Positions 44,354 to 56,381 of a DNA stretch of 64,000 nt are shown piece after piece. The stretch's first letter is position 1; every line of letters begins with the position of its first letter. This stretch comes from Hygrocybe punicea (Eukaryota > Basidiomycota > Agaricomycetes > Agaricales > Hygrophoraceae). The position numbers and the translations under genes are program-made. A model generated the notes under the pieces. That model saw only the letters and a list, made by a program, of their open reading frames with translations, was not told the DNA's origin and searched no databases. The stretch spans positions 5,518,001 to 5,582,000 of the forward strand of contig OY744465.1 in assembly GCA_963556145.1 (NCBI GenBank). The letters are read 5' to 3'.

Positions 44354-46493
44354 CCACGGACAACAAGAAGGTACCTGAACAAAGTCAACTCCAGTACTTC
44401 TTGGTGAAACAAACATTCACATAACAGCGGACACCCGTTAAACGCACCGAACCTGTACATGTGATATCAACGACATCAGTTACGATCAATATAGCAACAC
44501 GACATTCTAGAAGAACATACCAGTCCATATTCACGGTTATTTGAAGGCCAAATTGGTGCGAAGACAATTTCATTGGTACTTGATCATTTGCAATGTCACG
44601 CACAGTCCCCTGGTTTCCAACTTCACGGACCATCCCTGTCGTATTCTTGTACCACATATCACCATCGTGGATGTCCTTCATAATAAAATTCTTGTCGTCA
44701 TTGCGTCCTGGTTGATGATGAGCTTTCCTCTCAACCATCTTTCCGAATCTGGGTCACATAAACATTCGCCGTAGACTCTCAATTATTGAGACTTGAGGTG
44801 TGATGAGATTTGCAATGCGCTTGTTATCTCTGATCGTGTAAATAACTCCAGCACAGTTTGGGACAGCGCAATCCAGCGACGGCAGATCCAAGAGTTCCTT
44901 AGGCAAGTGCTGCTTCCAGCACAAGGGGCAAGTAGCATATTGGATGATCCATAGATCAGGGTCCATCCCAAGTCATCGTCGTGCACTGACAAGAGTTCTA
45001 ACAGGTCTGGGATAGATTGGAAGCCTATCAGCCATGAAAAGAACATCTAGAGTTGCATTCAGTTGTGCAGTGGCACGCTCCCAGGTAAGGTTGCCAAAGA
45101 CGTTCCCCATTACAGCCTGTAGATATGCCATCCGAATGTAAGACTTTTCTTGAAGAGCTGGAATAGTAACCGGTGGTCGCTCTTCAATGTTGCAATCTAG
45201 CCCAGGATCTGGAACAAGTGGCAAGTTAACAGCATGGAAGATCTCTCCGTTTGGTGTAGCCTGGACATGCAGAGGTTCAAGAGGCAATTGTGAAGGCAGC
45301 GAAGCTGATCTGAGTCTTGATGGCAAAGGAGAATTGTCATCGTCATCAAACCAGTCGCCAAAAGTATCGTCTGAGATTACAAGATCAAGATAAGCATCGT
45401 GTATGACAGAAACAGAACCAGCCATGGGAATGTTCTCTGTCAAAGACACACTGGCAAGGCCTGGGCCCTCAACGATTTCTTCATTTTCAAGAGGCTGAAT
45501 GTTGGTATCATGCTCAAGCTGCCCAGAGTCCTGAGGATTTTCCAAGACAGCTAGAATGAGATCCTGATCCACAGCTAGTGCAACAGTTGGAACGGTAGCA
45601 ATTTTCGGGTAAGATTTCGCACGCTTGGCCTGCAGCTGCTTCGTTTGGTATTTAAATCCTTGTGGGTGAAGTGAGCATCTTGCACAAAGACAGGGTATAC
45701 ATATCTGCAATGCCGGCATTAGCAGCAGCAATTTAATGCCTGTTAAAAGGATTTTGGAAGCAGTGAGAAGTGATGTTGTATATACATATCGACGCATTAT
45801 AATTATGCATCATGTGATGTGAAATCTCTACATTTTATTTATTAATAATATTATATATAGATATATGCAATACACCTTGCGGGCAATGTGTGGTATCTTC
45901 ACATTGTCTCAGATTGTTCTTTGAGGGAAATACAACAACATTGTGCTCTAAGGGTGACGCAAGATAATCTGACATTGCCTAAGGTTGCCCTCTCAGGGAA
46001 ATGAACATCTGGGATAATGCCGGGAGAATATAGGATAATTTGAAATTTACTTAAAATTTGCCCACAAGGTGGTCTCGCCGCTTTGTGCTGTGCTGCTGCT
46101 GTTGCAGTTGCTGTCATTTGGGGCCATTTGGCCGTCGTTGGGGTGGTGGCATTGGTGGTGTTGCCACTGCCGTTGCTGCTGCTGCCGCTGCTGCCATTGA
46201 TTCACTCCAACTTGCGTTGGAACACGAGGGAGGTTGTTGGGTGGAGTTGACCGCAGGCGCCTTCTTTATGCGGTCAAGGTGGGCCACGGGGGGCTGTTCT
46301 ATGTAAGAAAATGTCAGTAAAATATAGTATGAAGCCGTTACTTACCGTGGTTGTTGAGTAACGTTAGTGTTGAGTCGAAATTGGGGTGTTGCGCGAGTAT
46401 GATCAAGGTCACATGACCTAAGTTCACGTGACTGCATAGAAAAAAATGTGAAAAATTAAGTATCTAAATGAGTATCTATGTAGGTAACTATAC

Positions 46494-46625
46494 ATTACGG
46501 TTCGCGGTTTGAACCGCGTTTGAATGCGGTTTGGACCACATGTCAGTGCCAGAACCGTACTTCTGGTTCGGTTTGCGGTTCAAACCGGGTTCGGATCGGT
46601 TCCGAACCGAACTTCGGCATCACTA
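46494..46625. mobile_element. Right end of a hAT-like element
   Basis: Ends GAACTTCGGCATCACTA with subterminal GGTTCGCGGTTTGAACCGCG and GGTTCAAACCGGGTTCGGAT, the same design as the right end at 19,320-19,500. CTG-rich DNA (46,090-46,200) precedes it. No left end was found, so its extent is unknown. Confidence 0.6.
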
Positions 46626-46627
46626 GA

Positions 46628-47040
46628 ATGAAGATTTGCCTGGAGCCCATGTGTACTTTGTACAGGTGAACAAGGACAGAACAAGGGAGAGTCTGAGCCA
46701 AGAGTGGTACTTTGTACAGGTGAACGAGAATGTAGTAAGTGTGCCCAAACGAAGATTTGCCTGGAGCCCGCATATACTTTGTATGGGTGAACGAGGACAG
46801 AACGAGGGAGCGTCTGAGCCAAGAGGGGCCTGGAGCTTGCTGGTACTTTGTACGGGTGAACAAGAAGGATGCCTGAAAGAAGATTTGCCTAGAGGTCACA
46901 TGTACTTTGTATGGGAAAATGGGGATGGAACGAGGGAATGAGGGAGTGCCTGAGCCAAGATAAAAGCTTGCTTGTACTTTGTACAGGCGAACAATGAGTC
47001 TCTAGGAATACTCACTAGTACTTTGTACAGGTGAGTGATG
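46628..47040 (+). repeat. Degenerate tandem repeat with TACTTTGTAC core
   Basis: At least seven copies of a variable-length unit containing TACTTTGTACAGGTGAAC or TACTTTGTATGGGTGAAC, alternating with GAAGATTTGCCTGGAGCCC and CTGAGCCAAGA blocks. Begins directly after a hAT-like end. Confidence 0.75.
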
Positions 47041-47089
47041 ACAAACAGTAAATACAAAATAATTATATATGTGACACTACAAATTGCCT

Positions 47090-47211
47090 TTTTTGGATGG
47101 TTAACCGCGGTTTAGCCGTTGCCCCAACGGTCCGGTCCGGCTAATAACCCATATATGGGTTAGCCATTGTTAGCCGTAGCCGAGCCGAGCCGGACCGCGC
47201 CGTGGCAACAC
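47090..47211. mobile_element. Possible second hAT-like right end
   Basis: Ends CGTGGCAACACTA, like the end at 19,500, after a GGTTAGCCATTGTTAGCCGT inverted-repeat-rich stretch. No partner end was identified; low confidence. Confidence 0.4.
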
Positions 47212-47407
47212 TAAATTCAGCTGCTAATATGGTCAAAATAGCCATGTTGGTGGAAACTTACCTTTACATCTTGTGTGGGGATTGCAATGTAAGGCGGCTC
47301 CATAAGTAGGTCGTCCAGGTGATACTTGCCTTGCCAGGTAAGGCAAGGTAAACTTATTGCACTTTTGCTGATGGCCCGCCCGCCCGTCCGCCCCGCCCGC
47401 CCGCGGC

Positions 47408-48616
47408 CAAGTGGAAGTCACGACCTCTCCAATTTACGAGCAAAGCCTCTCGCAATGATGGAACCCAAACCGGCTTTCCTTCATACACTCGCGGTAAACA
47501 AATGGATCTAAACAAAGTAGACTGGCATTAATTACTTGAATCCCAGGCAGGTGGCCTTGCCGGAACAGCGGTAGATCTTCTTTTGTTTCCACTTGACACT
47601 ATCAAGACCCGCTTGCAATCTGCCCAAGGGCTTGCTCGCGCTGGAGGGCTCAAAGGGGTTTACAAGGGGGTTGGAAGCGTCATCGTCGGTAGTGCACCAG
47701 GAGGTAAACCGAGTTACTTATATAACGTTCGACAAAAGTTGATTCGACTTCTGTGCAGCGGCGGCATTTTTCTCTGTGTATGAAACCTTGAAACACAACC
47801 TGCCCTTCCCAGCCCATCTTGCACCCGTCAACCATATGTTCTCTGCATCCATTGCTGAGATTGTACGGGATTTGTTGACCCTCTCCTGATCTACTTTTCA
47901 CAAGCTTTTTGATCAGTTCAGGCGGCATGTTTGATCCGTGTTCCCACTGAAGTAATCAAGACAAGAACGCATTTACGGTGCCTTGGCGCAATCATCCCTT
48001 GCCGCTGCCAAAGTTATCCTATCCGCGGATGGTTGGCGTGGGCTCTATCGAGGTTTCGGGTCAACAGTAATGAGAGAGGTACATCTAGAATGGCTCGCGG
48101 ACTCATTTCACCATTCTCAAATTTGTCCCACAGATTCCTTTCACTTCCCTCCAATTTCCCCTTTATGAAATGTTGAAATTACAGTTATCACAGCAAGTCC
48201 ACAGAAAGCCATTGTACGCACATGAAGCTGCCTTGTGCGGCAGCATCGCAGGGGGGACTGCGGCTGCCATTACAACTCCTCTCGATGTACTTAAAACTCG
48301 AGTGATGCTTGATCTCAGAGTAAGCAACTGAATCCGCGACATTACTGGTGTTCACTGTCACCTATAAAGGACGGTTCCAAAGAGAAGCTTCCCAGCTTAC
48401 TTACCCGGCTGCGTCAGATTTACGCATCTGAAGGCATTGGCGTGCTTTTTGCTGGTGTTGTTCCTCGGACGTTATGGATATCTGCAGGCGGAGCGGTTTT
48501 TTTGGGCGTTTATGAGTGGGCCATACATGGGTTAATGGACTATAGATACTATTAAATCCTGTTGATCTTGGGGATCACTCGCTCCCTATTCTACACCGCC
48601 CACCCGAGACTCCAGA
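47408..48616 (+). repeat. Segmental duplication unit, copy 2
   Basis: Counterpart of 8,303-9,538, same orientation. The left boundary follows a C-rich CCGCCCG run (47,380-47,405). The right boundary lies 152 bp from the HOS3 stop. Upstream it lacks 14 bp present in copy 1. Confidence 0.93.
47455..48555 (+). pseudogene. Frameshifted copy of the SAM carrier gene PET8
   Basis: All six exons and splice sites of the gene at 8,367 are present. An 8-bp deletion after ACAAGAACGC (at 47,970) shifts the frame in exon 4, just after PTEVIKTRT, and a stop follows. Two of the three carrier repeats are therefore not translated correctly. Otherwise mostly silent or conservative differences, so the loss looks recent. 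Confidence 0.9.
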
Positions 48617-48767
48617 ATCTGGTCTGAGATTATGCAACGGCTAGACTATCCTGCAGCGCAGGGGCAACTTTAGGTATATGTTCGGTATTATAAAGGGATT
48701 TCGCAAATTCAGGTAACGTTGCTTTGAATGACTCCCGCAGAGAACCGGTGGAAAAGAGAGGCTTGTC

Positions 48768-51039
48768 TCATGAAAATGATTTGGGAGCAGGCCCAAGGCG
48801 TAATATAACACGAGGCAGCTTCTTCGCTGCAACTGCTGGGGGTATTGGTCGGGGGTCTTCCTGGGCGTTAGAAGACGAACCACTGCATCCTAGAGTATCT
48901 TTGTCGGGAATGAATGAAGTGTTCTGCGAAAGTTGCATGTCGTCAAACATCGGAGCATGTCTCTCGTCCTCGAATCTGATCTTCGCCTTGACACTCGGAG
49001 ATGGTACAGGACTGGGTTCTTTAGATATAGGTTTCTTCCGGTCACGAAGAGTCATTGACGTGGGCGGTATTGGGATCGAATTACGAGACGACGATGGCGT
49101 CATTTTCTGGCCAGAGCCTGCATCGATGCTGGATAAAATGGCGGAGGTCCGCTCGATCCAGGGCTCTGTGAAACTCAGGGAAGATCTCCCTCCTCGGCGT
49201 TTCTTTGTGGCTTGTTCCAGCTGGGCCGTCAAACAAATGTCAGAATTTCGATAAAAGAGGAGATGTTAACTGACGTTGGCCAAATTCTCAACACTCCACC
49301 AACTCTCATTAACCTCTGCACTCAAGTGGCCGGTGTCCACTAATCCCGACAAGTGCGCCATGGCCCCACTAGTCAGCGCACGGTCGCTATACCCACCTTC
49401 CAACACACTGATGATTCTGCCTCGCGCATAGCGGTTTGCGAATGCAGAGGCATCTTTAGCAAAGCGATGGTAAAATGATGCAGGTACTCTCCGGTTATGT
49501 CTCGACATCGCCGGATACTCATGTTCACAGGCATCAAACCCGCAGCTGCAAGGGCGAATCAGAGATGGACCGACACCAAATGATCTGACGAACCTGATGA
49601 ATACAAGAACATCGTCTTCCAAGCCGGTATCTTCCACGAATTCCTTCGCTCTTGTTAAGAGCTTGCTATATTGATCTTTGTATAAAACCTCCCAGAAATG
49701 CTCCTCGGAGGAATATGGCTGCAGGTGAATATTTTCAATATACTGACCATGCGGACCGTGAAGGGAGACCGACGCCGCCTGAACGAGGTCAGTCTTTCCA
49801 TCCTTCCGCAAGAATTATTGAATTACGCCGTCGTGGGCCCAAATCATTCTTATCTTACCTCACAAGGGTATGAAAGGATGTCATGTACCGAGCCATAAAA
49901 TATTTGAAGGCCAGGCTTCCGTGGAGTAGTTGTCTCTGTCTCAAGAGTGAGGCGGTATGCTTCTTCGTTGATTTGCCACGAGATGGCTTGTGTACCATTA
50001 CCTACAATCATGACCGAACGCTTCAGGATTACAAAGTTCACACCGCAGACATCTGCATTTACCATGGTGTAAATCAATATCTAGGATTACCACACGGTTA
50101 ATGTCGTGCTGAAGGTGAGCTACACATCATATATATCAGTGAGAGTAAAGGCGCGTTGGAAGGAGGAATTGACCATGGGCTGCTCCGACAGCAACATTAT
50201 TCACAAAGCAAAAACCCGAAGGCGTGTCCTCTCCACAGTGATGACCGGGTGGGCGGATGGCGACGAACGCACGGTTGGCTAATACCTCTGATTTCGTGGT
50301 TGATTCTGGTGCATTGCTACGAGAGTACCCTGCAGATCTTATTACAGTGTCAACTGCTTCGCAGATGGTACCGAGGGCGCCTTGGATTGCATCAATTGAA
50401 CTTGGACACACTAAAAAATTCAAGTGAAGAGCGATCGAATAAAAGCTGAAAGAAGAACTTACAATAAAGGTCGCTTTGCGAAAGACCTTCAGGGATCTCC
50501 GAGCCACCTGCCGCAATCTTATCGTGACTATTTCTTATCCACGTTGCGAGGTTCTGGAGGTAGACATCGCCGTCTATATCGCCATGGATGAATTTTACTG
50601 CAGGATGCTTCGAGATATCTACTAATGCAGAGCTTTGCACAACTGTCGTGTGCAGTCCTGGAAAGTCAAGACTGTCGGAGGCTATGTTCAGGCGAAGAAG
50701 CGCATCTGTCAAATCGTCCCTATCCAACACATCGTTGTCAGAATTTGATGCGCGGCTTCCCGAGGACCCAGGTTCAAGGAGGATTAGCTCCTCCAGACGA
50801 GCAAGGGCCGCAGCCAATCCTAGTTTGACCGCACGGAGACGCTCGGGACGCTCAAAGATGGCGGAAGTGTCTCGAGAACGAATGTATCGATGTCGACAGC
50901 ATAAATCTTGTAAATATACTGCAGTTCCTCCGTTGGCATTTCTCAGCGAGCGCGGAGTGTACGGTACAGCATCATTATTTGCAATGTCCGGTAACGGTGT
51001 TGGCAGTACGAAAGACGTTTCCGTGGCTTGCATTGCCAT
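48768..51039 (-). CDS. HOS3: Class II histone deacetylase, Hos3-type
   Basis: Zinc-dependent lysine deacetylase. Exons 51039-50463, 50410-50174, 50119-50063, 50001-49859, 49802-49594, 49545-49275 and 49220-48768 encode 648 residues in frame. Catalytic landmarks: [20 protein letters not shown] (about residues 255-275), DIDLHHGNGTQ (metal-binding Asp and His, split by an intron at HHG), GFDACEHE and EGGYSDRA. The [20 protein letters not shown] and [10 protein letters not shown] run, and NIHL before the catalytic C-half, match the Hos3 lineage. A Ser/Pro-rich C-terminal extension of about 150 residues follows the domain. In the first of these, the usual ISAGFDA reads ISCGFDA. Starts at the first ATG of [10 protein letters not shown]. 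Confidence 0.93.
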
Positions 51040-51183
51040 CGATTAGCTAGGAAGAGTATTAGGGAAGGCAGGTAAAGCTATTGCCACTGCCGCGGCACGT
51101 CTGTCTATTGTTTGTCACCTGACCGTGAACTTTGCATACGCCTGGCATTTAGTATCTATTATTAATAAACTACGCGTCTATTC

Positions 51184-53985
51184 CTACGGCCTGATCTCCA
51201 TCAGCTTCAAGCGAACTTTTTCCAACCGCTGCATCCGAGCATTCAGTCCATCGCGTTCAGCAACGAGCGAGGGATCCTCAGTCAGGTACTTGGCACAGCG
51301 TGCACTCGCGCCGTCGGAATCAAGCCTGAGTTTTGAGACAAGGAATTGACCCAGTTCATCAGACACCGCCTGGACGAAGGAGACATCGATGGCTTTGGTT
51401 ACGGTGTCCGAGAAACACTGCGACATGGATGAGTACCGATTCACTATCTCTGATATGGGAATGGAGCCACCTTAGTCATTATTTCGCAATATGCCCTGAC
51501 TTCCGCCATGAATAGTAATTCAACTCCATACTCCTCTGTCACAGAGGTCAAAGGTTTTGCAGGCCACTGAGCGAATGCTTTTGGTGCAGCAAATCCATTC
51601 GCTAGAGTTGTTCCTCCTGTGAAGTTCTAAGCATCAGAGATTGGATGATTGGACTGTCTAACTTACCTGACGTCGGAGCATTCGCCGGGGTGGAGGAAAA
51701 TGAAAAGGAGGTAATATTTCGCTGAGCATTGGCTCGAGCTTCCTTGTACTTTTCAAGCCATCCGTCTTTTAATTGCACGAAATATTCCTGGTTATGAGTG
51801 AAAGGCCTCGTCTCCCAGCGTATTACATTACGAAGCTGCCAGAGGCACTCCTCATGATGGCGTTCCATAAGTTCCATGATAAACCGTCTATATTCTTCAG
51901 TCATATGTGTGATCAATAAGCGATGTTGAATGAACCTACCTCAGAACGTCTTGAAACGCAGGATACCGAGAAAACATCCTGACAATACAGTCCTTCAAGA
52001 CTTCAAACACAGTGTCGTAGATGCGAGCGAGGCAGCTTGTGACAGTAGATTCCCAAGTGGTTTGGGTCTGCCGAATGAAGGATGAGACGTTTTCGAAAGG
52101 CACATGGCCATGAAATTCTCGTGTGATGGACCTTACCCAACGAGGTCAGTGGGTGAGAGATGATAAAAGGTGATCCCTCACTCGTTGATGCGCTGTTTCA
52201 CCTCCTTCAAGAATACAGGCGGCCCGTTGAGGGCGGGTGTGGGGCTGGGAGTTGGCCCATCCGGCCTTCCTTCCTTAGGAAACTCCTTTTCGTCTATGAA
52301 GGGTCGGAAATCGGGAATGGTGGAAATAATGCTCTTGTTGAGCGTTGCAAAAATATTTTGGTTGTTCTTGACCAAGAGCGGGTTCGAGGGGCTGCCATCC
52401 ACATATTCTTTGACCTTGGCCGAAAAGTTGTGGATAAGCCATGTCATGGTTGTTATGGGCTCGTCTCCGACTGATTTAGGTATCTCGGATAGTCGAACTT
52501 TGCACTTCTTCAATAAATCGTCTGTCTCTGACTGAATTCGTGGAAGGCTATGTGGGAGAATGAAACTGTGACCCAAGACATCAGAAGCAAAAGGAGCATA
52601 CGATGTGCTAATAACATCTACGAGTAATTTCCCCAAGACAGGAATGAGGTTGTCAGTGCCAAAACGGCGAGAATCAGCACTGCACCAGGGCGAGGTGCGT
52701 GCAAAATACTTCATTTCGGAGGCACGAGCATCTACATAAGTAATGCCGCTCTGCCGTTGACGGCTTGCAGGTTGAATGGTGCAGTAGTATCCGTGGGTGC
52801 GGGGATTGGTCCGGCCTTCAATATAGTCAAGCCAGCCATTGCGCTCGTCAACATTGTTGTCAGTGACCATGTCTGCTTTTGTCAAAACACCTGTGAGAGA
52901 AGGTCATTTTCAGTAGAATGTAATGCTCGTATAGCAACAGTCGAAGCTACCTATGGTGCGTCGGCCTTCGGGGTCTACTCGGCGAGCAAGTTCATCGGCT
53001 TTCTGAGTCGCAGTGTCCGCTAGCAGAAATCCACGCTAAGCAGGCGGCCACTCTGAAAGAAGGAATAATATACCTGACATCGATAAAGTCATCAGAATTA
53101 GACAATTTCCTTGGATATATGATATGACAAGATCCTCCACAAACTTGGCCTCAGGTTCATCGGTGTAAATGAGTCCTAGAGCAACGCACACGTGTAAATA
53201 AAATAGGTATAGCTCCTAATCAAGGAGAAAAGCCAACCTGGAAGATCAATGAAGGAGAGATCCGTCAACGCTGGACCTCTGAGGTCTACACAGACGACAT
53301 TCTTAGAAAATCGTTTGAATTGCTTCCCACTCGCCGAAGCCACTTGGAGGTCTTCCTTGCTCTTGCTCAAAAAGTCCTCGAACGGAAGGGAAGGGTTGAG
53401 TACGGCTGCTTGAGCACGTCGAAGAGCAAGTTCGACATGGTCGTGGTCAGTGATAGGGGGGCCAAAATCAACTTCCCTAATGTCATTGTTGCGGACATCG
53501 TATTCATCAAACTCCCAACGGATCCGGATTTGGCAGGACCAGGGATCGAGTGACGATACAATGCGGCATTCCATAGGGCAGCGAGTACAGGTCCCGGCAT
53601 CACGGGGAACGCTAATCTGCAGAACAGGAGATATGTCCTGTCAGATCAATTAAAATTTTCAGAAAATCAGCATAAATTACCCCACAAATAGCCTCGATGA
53701 GACTAGATTTGCCTATCGAACCGACATTGTAAAGTCACATATATATTTACGAGAAATCATCTCGACTGACCTGAGCTCTGATTTCCGATTACGGTGATAC
53801 TAGGAACCTCCAGATCCGCCTGCGTCCTAACAGGGGTAATTCAGTCAGTACTTGTGCCATGAAGCAGCGGGATGATTAAAAATGTACCCCATTGCCCGAA
53901 GCTGCTTCACCAGCTCCAAAAGAACTTTACGACGAGTGGCATAGTCGCTGTTGAAAATGTTCGCAGGGTGTGTATCCGTTGTCAT
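51184..53985 (-). CDS. Dynamin-like GTPase (Mx/Vps1-related)
   Basis: Large GTPase acting on membranes. Eleven exons: 53985-53888, 53826-53771, 53712-53681, 53616-53238, 53175-53074, 53019-52951, 52890-52182, 52131-51940, 51887-51667, 51616-51471 and 51417-51184, total 745 residues in frame. G1 GNQSSGKSSLIEAI (about residues 47-60), switch-type PRDAGTCTRCPMEC, G3 DLPG and G4 TKAD are all intact. A stalk region follows, with RIYDTVFEVLKDC and MELMERHHEECLWQLRN, and a C-terminal GED-like helix (SDTVTKAIDVSFVQAVSDEL). No pleckstrin-homology or Pro-rich domain, so it is the shorter Mx-like type found in fungi. Function not assignable. Confidence 0.92.
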
Positions 53986-54419
53986 GGGTATTTGCAGCTG
54001 GGAGGTGGGTACCGGCCAAAAGATGTCGAAGTTTATAGCCCGGAGCGAAGGGATATTGCAATAGATTTGGACCCACAAAAGCAACCATCAAAGAGGTGGC
54101 ATTAATATTGGCACTTCTTGGGTAACGACTGTTTTATTATTGGCAGGCTTCTTTGTTCTTTTTTCAGGAACGTTTTTCATATGAATTTTCGAGGTGTTTG
54201 TTCTCGGCGGTACAACTTGAAGACGTAGGACGTGGATCATCCACAAACTGTTAATGTTCGAGTCTTCGAGAGGCTATCCATAAATCCGAATTCTGTTCAA
54301 ACGATGCCTCTGCATTTGGCGGTATTCCAGGTGATGGAGGACATTCAACATTGAAGGTACGTATACCAAAATGGAGTACAATGACTTGAATGTCCATGAT
54401 TCACACTAGAAATACTGTT

Positions 54420-56120
54420 TTACAGCGTTTGCAATTTATCCAACAAAATTGCCCACTCTACAACAGTCACACCGTTCTTCAATGCCGCCTCTTTCACCTC
54501 TCTATCCCTCGTCTCTTCGCTCAACCTTGATACAGCCCGCAAGTGTTCTTCGCTTCTGATCCCGAGGCGCAGCAATGCCGGTTCGATGTGAAGTAGCGAC
54601 GGCCGACACGATAAAAGGACGGCGTCAAATGAAGAGGAACCATCATCCTTGATGCTGCCAATGCTGGACCCAGAGCTGGTGCATCGGAAAGTGGGTGGGG
54701 AATGGCGTCCCTTGCTCGGGGTCGACGTTCGTGGAGGAGTACTAGTGCGTCTACGATTGTTGGATCGTGCCATTTCGGGAATACTCGTCCGAGAAGGAGG
54801 ATGGACGGCGTCATTTTCCCTATTGGGCGTGGATGTACGTAGAGGGCTGCGGCTATTAGCTTCGAGAGACTGGGACCAAGGCGCGCCAATGTTCGTGGGC
54901 AATCTCACCGTACCAGGCGGAGAGGAAGTTGGATCGGATGAAAGCCTGTGGCTTGGTTTCTGAAATGATGATCAAGGCTTCTCATCATCTGCTCATGACT
55001 GTTCCTTACCTTGAGGGACAGGGACAGACGGCCGTCGTTAAAGACTTGTGTTTGCCCGTTCCCCATCTCACCACTAACACCGGGATTACTGTTGGGCCTC
55101 AGTCTCTGGCGACTATCTTCGTGGGAGGCCCTCCTTTTCGCTCTATAGGCTAGACCGTCCGCTGCCCTCGCCCTCTCATAGGCTTCCCTGTCACCTTGCG
55201 CGTAATTGTTAGCCTTCACATAGTATACACTTATCTCGTCATCATCACTTTCAAGCCTCGGAACTTCTTCCCTCCAAGTCGATATTGTAACAGTCCTCTC
55301 CGGTCCATCCTCTACCACGCATCGATCAATCATCTGGTAGTCTTGCCCTCTTGCTGGCCCACATCCGTCTCCTTTCGCAAGTCGAAGTGCCTTTCGTCCT
55401 CCATGCCCGTTCCAATATGCCTGCTTTCCCTCTGGTACGATTAGACTTCTATCCCCACCACTTGTGACTGTCACCCGTCTTGAACTGCCATTATTCGACC
55501 CTGCATTCGAAATTTCTTCTTGCCTGGTCCTCACAATTGACCCCTGGTTACGCTTCCGCTGAAACGTCTTCTGCATCTGATCCATGTAATACTTTCCGCA
55601 GTTCCCATATTCGCCAAACCCGTTCTGGCTGATGTCGCGATTCCTGTATCCACCGGCACCACCATAGCTGCTGGTGTCTCCGCTCTCAGGTCGGGCGCGG
55701 GTGTCGTTACGAAGACGGTGTCGAGTACCCCACTCAGACTCGTCGACTGTTTCGGGACCTTTTGCGGCTGCATTCGTGATCGCATCGAAATTGTCATCGA
55801 GCGGGGGCGAGGTTGACGGTGCGTAGAGCTTATCCTGGGCCACCCACTCTACATCAGGGCCGCCCATCGTGCATGTCTGAGTCATCGCATCGAAATCATC
55901 GTCGAGCGGCGTCGATATCGATGAGAAGTGGGATCGCTGAACCAAAGTCTTTCTGGGACGATGTTTATTCTCCACCACGTAGACGGGCTCGGATTCTGGG
56001 TTTATTTTAAATCAGGAAGTAAAGCGTCCGTCTCGAAATGCCAACAGAAGGCAAAATCCGCGATTTTATCAAAAAAACCAAATACTTACTGCGGGCGCTG
56101 TCACGGTCGTGAAATTCCAT
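54420..56120 (-). CDS. Disordered hypothetical protein, conserved C-terminal helix
   Basis: Exons 56120-56090, 55995-55010 and 54959-54420 encode 518 residues. The short first exon (MEFHDRDSAR) is needed because the frame upstream of 55,995 has a stop; donor GTAAGTAT and acceptor CCCAG are good. The protein is rich in Asp, Arg, Ser and Pro, with two SxSTPLDDDFDA-like repeats near the N-terminus and RTSTP repeats later. The C-terminal 60 residues (LLHIEPALLRLGI, SEEHLRAVSRLSEE, GVTVVEWAILLDKLQ) look helical and ordered. No known domain recognised. Collinear with its neighbours. Confidence 0.8.
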
Positions 56121-56381
56121 TCCCTCCTGAAATGGCTTCTCCAGCGGGTGGGGGAGAGATAGTGCTTACACTCCATGTGAGCAGACTTTGGGCTAATATC
56201 AGGAGCTTTCGTTTCCATGAGGCTGCATCGTGTTTTGAGGAGACATTGCACGTGCTCACAACGCAGTGAAAAGGGGTCAAGTCGTGAATCTTTTTATTAC
56301 ACCTAAAATACATTATCTTGACAAAATTATACACAATAAAATATGCTATGAATGAGTGAAGGCTTTTAACCTTTTGGCTGA

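Larger units (their letters stand above)
38950..45797 (-). pseudogene. Decayed Tnp2/Plavaka-like DNA transposase gene
   Basis: Minus-strand fragments in the order of a basidiomycete Tnp2-type transposase. N-terminal CIPCLCARCSLHPQG-type segment (about 45,700), ATCPLCWKQHLPKELLDLP plus CAVPNCAG (44,880-44,960), IHDGDMW and FGLQITVNMDW (44,560-44,670), GPVYLSINNLPRDHRYLQVN (42,850-42,920), CDTLAARKFNGTAGHGHDF, DFMHNVFLGICQKAL, WPSHVTRLPKN, LWYSWRDENDEI-like, FGPVYGWWLFAFERFNGML, GHDGGRIELTLLRHWV, DGIRYGSTSNKKTQAD and ALIPVFSYMIRQELW. It is broken by a TRIM (40,464-42,145) and by a 1.36-kb AT-rich segment (42,990-44,353) flanked by CCACGGAC direct repeats. Its 3' end meets the convergent coiled-coil gene. 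Terminal repeats not found. Confidence 0.85.
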
